The position numbers and the translations under genes are program-made. From positions 1-64,000 of the forward strand of contig NZ_JAUSPS010000001.1 in the NCBI RefSeq assembly GCF_030652775.1: DNA of 64,000 bases, read 5' to 3'. Positions 61,879 to 64,000 of the stretch are shown here, piece after piece (positions within the stretch are counted from its first letter, which is position 1; each line of letters starts with the position of its first letter). Origin of the DNA: Acetobacterium sp. GTDB taxonomy: Bacteria > Bacillota > Clostridia > Eubacteriales > Eubacteriaceae. Below the pieces are notes generated by a model. It did not search any database. It was given only the letters and a program-made list of their open reading frames with translations, and was not told the DNA's origin.

Positions 61879-64000
61879 CTAATTTCCACTTACCCGGGAC
61901 AGATCCCGGTTATTTTCATCAAAAGCTGCCATTAAGGCTTCGTCGCCGGTGAGACCCTGGGCTTTAACCCGCTCCAGGGCATCCAGCATCCGTTTGTAAT
62001 CTCGAGGTAAAACCTTGGTAAACAGTTTCGCATAACGATCAAAGTCATCCAGAATTTTTTGCGCCAGTGAACTACTGGTATAATCCCGGTGTTTGGTAAT
62101 TAAGTCTTTAAGTTCGGCCAGTTCGGCAGCATCGGTGATTTTAACCAGATCAACCATTTCGGCATTGCAGGATTCACAGAAGTTTTCATCCAGATCCAGC
62201 ACATAAGCGATTCCGCCAGACATCCCCGCGGCAAAGTTGCGGCCGGTTTTTCCGAGGATGACAACCTTACCGCCGGTCATATATTCACAGCCATGATCCC
62301 CGACTGATTCAACCACCGCGGTTACTCCGCTGTTGCGAACACAGAAACGTTCGCCGGCAGCACCCCGAATGTACGCCTCACCCTGGGTAGCCCCATAGAA
62401 GGCCACATTTCCAACGATGATATTATCTTCAGGAACAAAGGTCGCTTCTTTGGGTGGGTAAATGACCATTTTCCCGCCGGATAAGCCTTTACCGAAATAG
62501 TCGTTGGCATCGCCTTCCAGTTTAATGGTAATTCCTTTGGGAATAAAGGCACCTAAACTTTGGCCGGAAGAACCTTTGAGGTTAAGGGTGATAGTGTCTT
62601 CTGGTAAACCTTCTTCGCCATAGCGCTTGGTAACTTCATTTCCGATGATCGTACCGACAACCCGGTTGACATTTTTGATGGTAGTGGTGATTTCGACTTT
62701 TTCGGCCTTTTCCAGGGCTGGTTGACATTGATCCAGCAGCACCGTTAAATCGAGCGACTTTTCAATATTATGTTTTTGTTCGATCTGGCAGTATAAACCG
62801 CCGCCTTCCGGAACTTCGGGCTGGTATAAAATACTGGAGAAATCCAGTCCTTTGGTTTTCCAGTGGTCAATTGCTTTGTTCATTTCCAGTTTATCGGAAC
62901 GGCCGACCATTTCATCAATGGTTCGGAAACCCAGCTCAGCCATAATTTCGCGGAGTTCCTGGGCAATAAATTTCATGAAATTAACAATATGTCCGGGATC
63001 ACCGATAAACCGTTCACGCAGTTTGGGGTTTTGTGTTGCTACCCCAACCGGACAGGTATCCAGATGACAGACCCGCATCATGACACAGCCAAGAATAACC
63101 AGCGGGGCGGTGGCGAATCCGTATTCTTCGGCACCCAGTAAGGTTGCGACCGCTAAATCTTTACCAGTTAGCAGCTTTCCATCCGTTTCAACTTTTACCC
63201 GGGTTCTTAAATTATTGAGTACCAATGTCTGGTGAGTTTCGGCCAGGCCAAGCTCCCAGGGCAGTCCGGCATGACGGATACTGGTTCGCGGCGAGGCTCC
63301 GGTACCGCCATCATAACCACTGATCAGAATAACATCCGCTTTGGCTTTGGCCACACCGGCAGCGATGGTCCCAACGCCGACTTCCGAAACCAGTTTGACA
63401 TTAATTTTAGCTTCACGGTTGGCATTTTTCAAATCATGGATCAGTTCCGCTAAATCCTCAATGGAATAAATATCATGGTGGGGTGGTGGCGAAATCAGTC
63501 CCACACCAGGGGTGGAGAACCGTGTTTTGGCAACCCAGGGATAAACCTTACGTCCCGGCAGCTGACCGCCTTCACCTGGTTTGGCGCCCTGAGCCATTTT
63601 AATCTGAATTTCTTTGGCGCTGGACAGGTAATGGCTGGTGACGCCAAAACGACCGGAAGCAACCTGTTTAATGGCACTAAGTCGGGAATCACCATTGTGC
63701 AATGGGATATGTCGTTCAGGATCCTCGCCGCCTTCGCCGGTATTGCTCTTGCCACCGATGCGGTTCATCGCTATGGCCAGACTTTCATGGGCTTCGCTGC
63801 TTAGCGAACCATAGGACATGGCTCCGGTTTTAAAGCGGGTGCAGATGCTTTCGACCGATTCAACCGCATCAATGGAAATCGGTTGACGATCTTTAAAGGT
63901 CATCATCCCTCTTAAGGTACAGGTACGCTGACTCTGTTCATTAATCAGGGCCGTATATTCCTGATAGGTTTTATAATCTCCGTTGCGGCAGGCGGTCTGT
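61879..64000 (-). CDS. gltB: Glutamate synthase large subunit (C-terminal part; 5' end outside window)
   Basis: The open frame runs from the stop at 61879 through position 63906 and on to the right edge with no stop, so the gene is cut by the window; about 707 of an expected 1500 or so residues are seen. The FMN/glutamate-synthase domain includes [12 protein letters not shown]-like [27 protein letters not shown] and the 3Fe-4S site [15 protein letters not shown]. The C-terminal GXGXG domain has [16 protein letters not shown]. The enzyme makes two glutamates from glutamine and 2-oxoglutarate. The N-terminal amidotransferase domain lies outside. Confidence 0.94.
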   Translation of the reverse strand, partial: QTACRNGDYKTYQEYTALINEQSQRTCTLRGMMTFKDRQPISIDAVESVESICTRFKTGAMSYGSLSSEAHESLAIAMNRIGGKSNTGEGGEDPERHIPLHNGDSRLSAIKQVASGRFGVTSHYLSSAKEIQIKMAQGAKPGEGGQLPGRKVYPWVAKTRFSTPGVGLISPPPHHDIYSIEDLAELIHDLKNANREAKINVKLVSEVGVGTIAAGVAKAKADVILISGYDGGTGASPRTSIRHAGLPWELGLAETHQTLVLNNLRTRVKVETDGKLLTGKDLAVATLLGAEEYGFATAPLVILGCVMMRVCHLDTCPVGVATQNPKLRERFIGDPGHIVNFMKFIAQELREIMAELGFRTIDEMVGRSDKLEMNKAIDHWKTKGLDFSSILYQPEVPEGGGLYCQIEQKHNIEKSLDLTVLLDQCQPALEKAEKVEITTTIKNVNRVVGTIIGNEVTKRYGEEGLPEDTITLNLKGSSGQSLGAFIPKGITIKLEGDANDYFGKGLSGGKMVIYPPKEATFVPEDNIIVGNVAFYGATQGEAYIRGAAGERFCVRNSGVTAVVESVGDHGCEYMTGGKVVILGKTGRNFAAGMSGGIAYVLDLDENFCESCNAEMVDLVKITDAAELAELKDLITKHRDYTSSSLAQKILDDFDRYAKLFTKVLPRDYKRMLDALERVKAQGLTGDEALMAAFDENNRDLSRVSGN

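Noticed and set aside
1-64000. CRISPR array, rRNA or tRNA genes
   Set aside because: No regularly spaced direct repeats of CRISPR size, no rRNA-like segments and no convincing tRNA cloverleaf were noticed on reading both strands; a tRNAscan or CRISPR finder run would settle this.

Overview
The window looks like chromosome of an anaerobic, Gram-positive, acetogen-type member of the Eubacteriaceae, with Acetobacterium as the best guess. This is inference from content: several secreted proteins with clostridial ChW repeats, a pyrophosphate-type phosphofructokinase, FeS-flavin enoate reductases of the 2,4-dienoyl-CoA/BaiCD type, DUF2284 proteins, a corrinoid-type UroD-family methyltransferase and a polyferredoxin. 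One ChW protein carries a DUF3494 ice-binding-like domain, which would suit one of the cold-tolerant Acetobacterium species, but no rRNA or other phylogenetic marker is present to settle this.

Layout. 1-2.9 kb: the end of a possible IS66 transposase, then a complete IS21-family element (istA/istB) with matching ends and a 5-bp target duplication. 2.9-10.3 kb: an AT-rich stretch with a TetR regulator, a short Old Yellow Enzyme-like FeS flavoprotein, a divergent lysyl-tRNA synthetase and an AAA/DUF4143 ATPase. A broken second copy of that ATPase's 3' end lies beyond a minus-strand PPi-phosphofructokinase. 10.5-18 kb: ChW-BIG2-DUF3494 protein, PAP2 phosphatase plus diacylglycerol-kinase-like pair, glutamate decarboxylase, and a six-ChW protein ending in a C39-like cysteine peptidase domain. 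18.3-25 kb: a G+C-rich operon (duplicated membrane protein, FAD/FeS enoate reductase, SDR, acetoacetate-decarboxylase-like protein), then a polyferredoxin with C-terminal repeats. 25-36.7 kb: diguanylate cyclase, DUF2284 protein, small unknown, another enoate reductase, EamA transporter, then an ABC-2 exporter divergent from a NarL-type two-component system. 36.8-44 kb: ChW-alkaline phosphatase, cardiolipin synthase, nitrilase-family amidase, LRR-ChW protein, and a Pro/Val/Glu-rich wall-anchored protein. 44-57.3 kb: PAS-PocR-GGDEF cyclase, polysaccharide deacetylase, AEC transporter, second DUF2284 protein, UroD-family methyltransferase with a long leader, lipoprotein, LytTR/GHKL two-component pair, DAHP synthase, GGDEF/HD-GYP protein, alpha/beta hydrolase. 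57.3-64 kb: a 0.9-kb stretch without a clear gene but with promoter and terminator signals, a DUF389 membrane protein, a zinc-ribbon/chitobiase-fold protein, and glutamate synthase gltD/gltB running off the right edge.

How they fit together. Two themes repeat. The first is a modular cell-surface set in which ChW repeats are joined to four different partners (ice-binding-like fold, C39-like peptidase, alkaline phosphatase, leucine-rich repeats). The second is flavin/FeS reduction: three Old Yellow Enzyme relatives, a polyferredoxin, SDR and decarboxylase-like proteins that could use unsaturated or beta-keto compounds as substrates or electron sinks. Three c-di-GMP enzymes and two complete two-component systems supply the signalling. 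Most units end in clear intrinsic terminators, which supports the operon boundaries given here.
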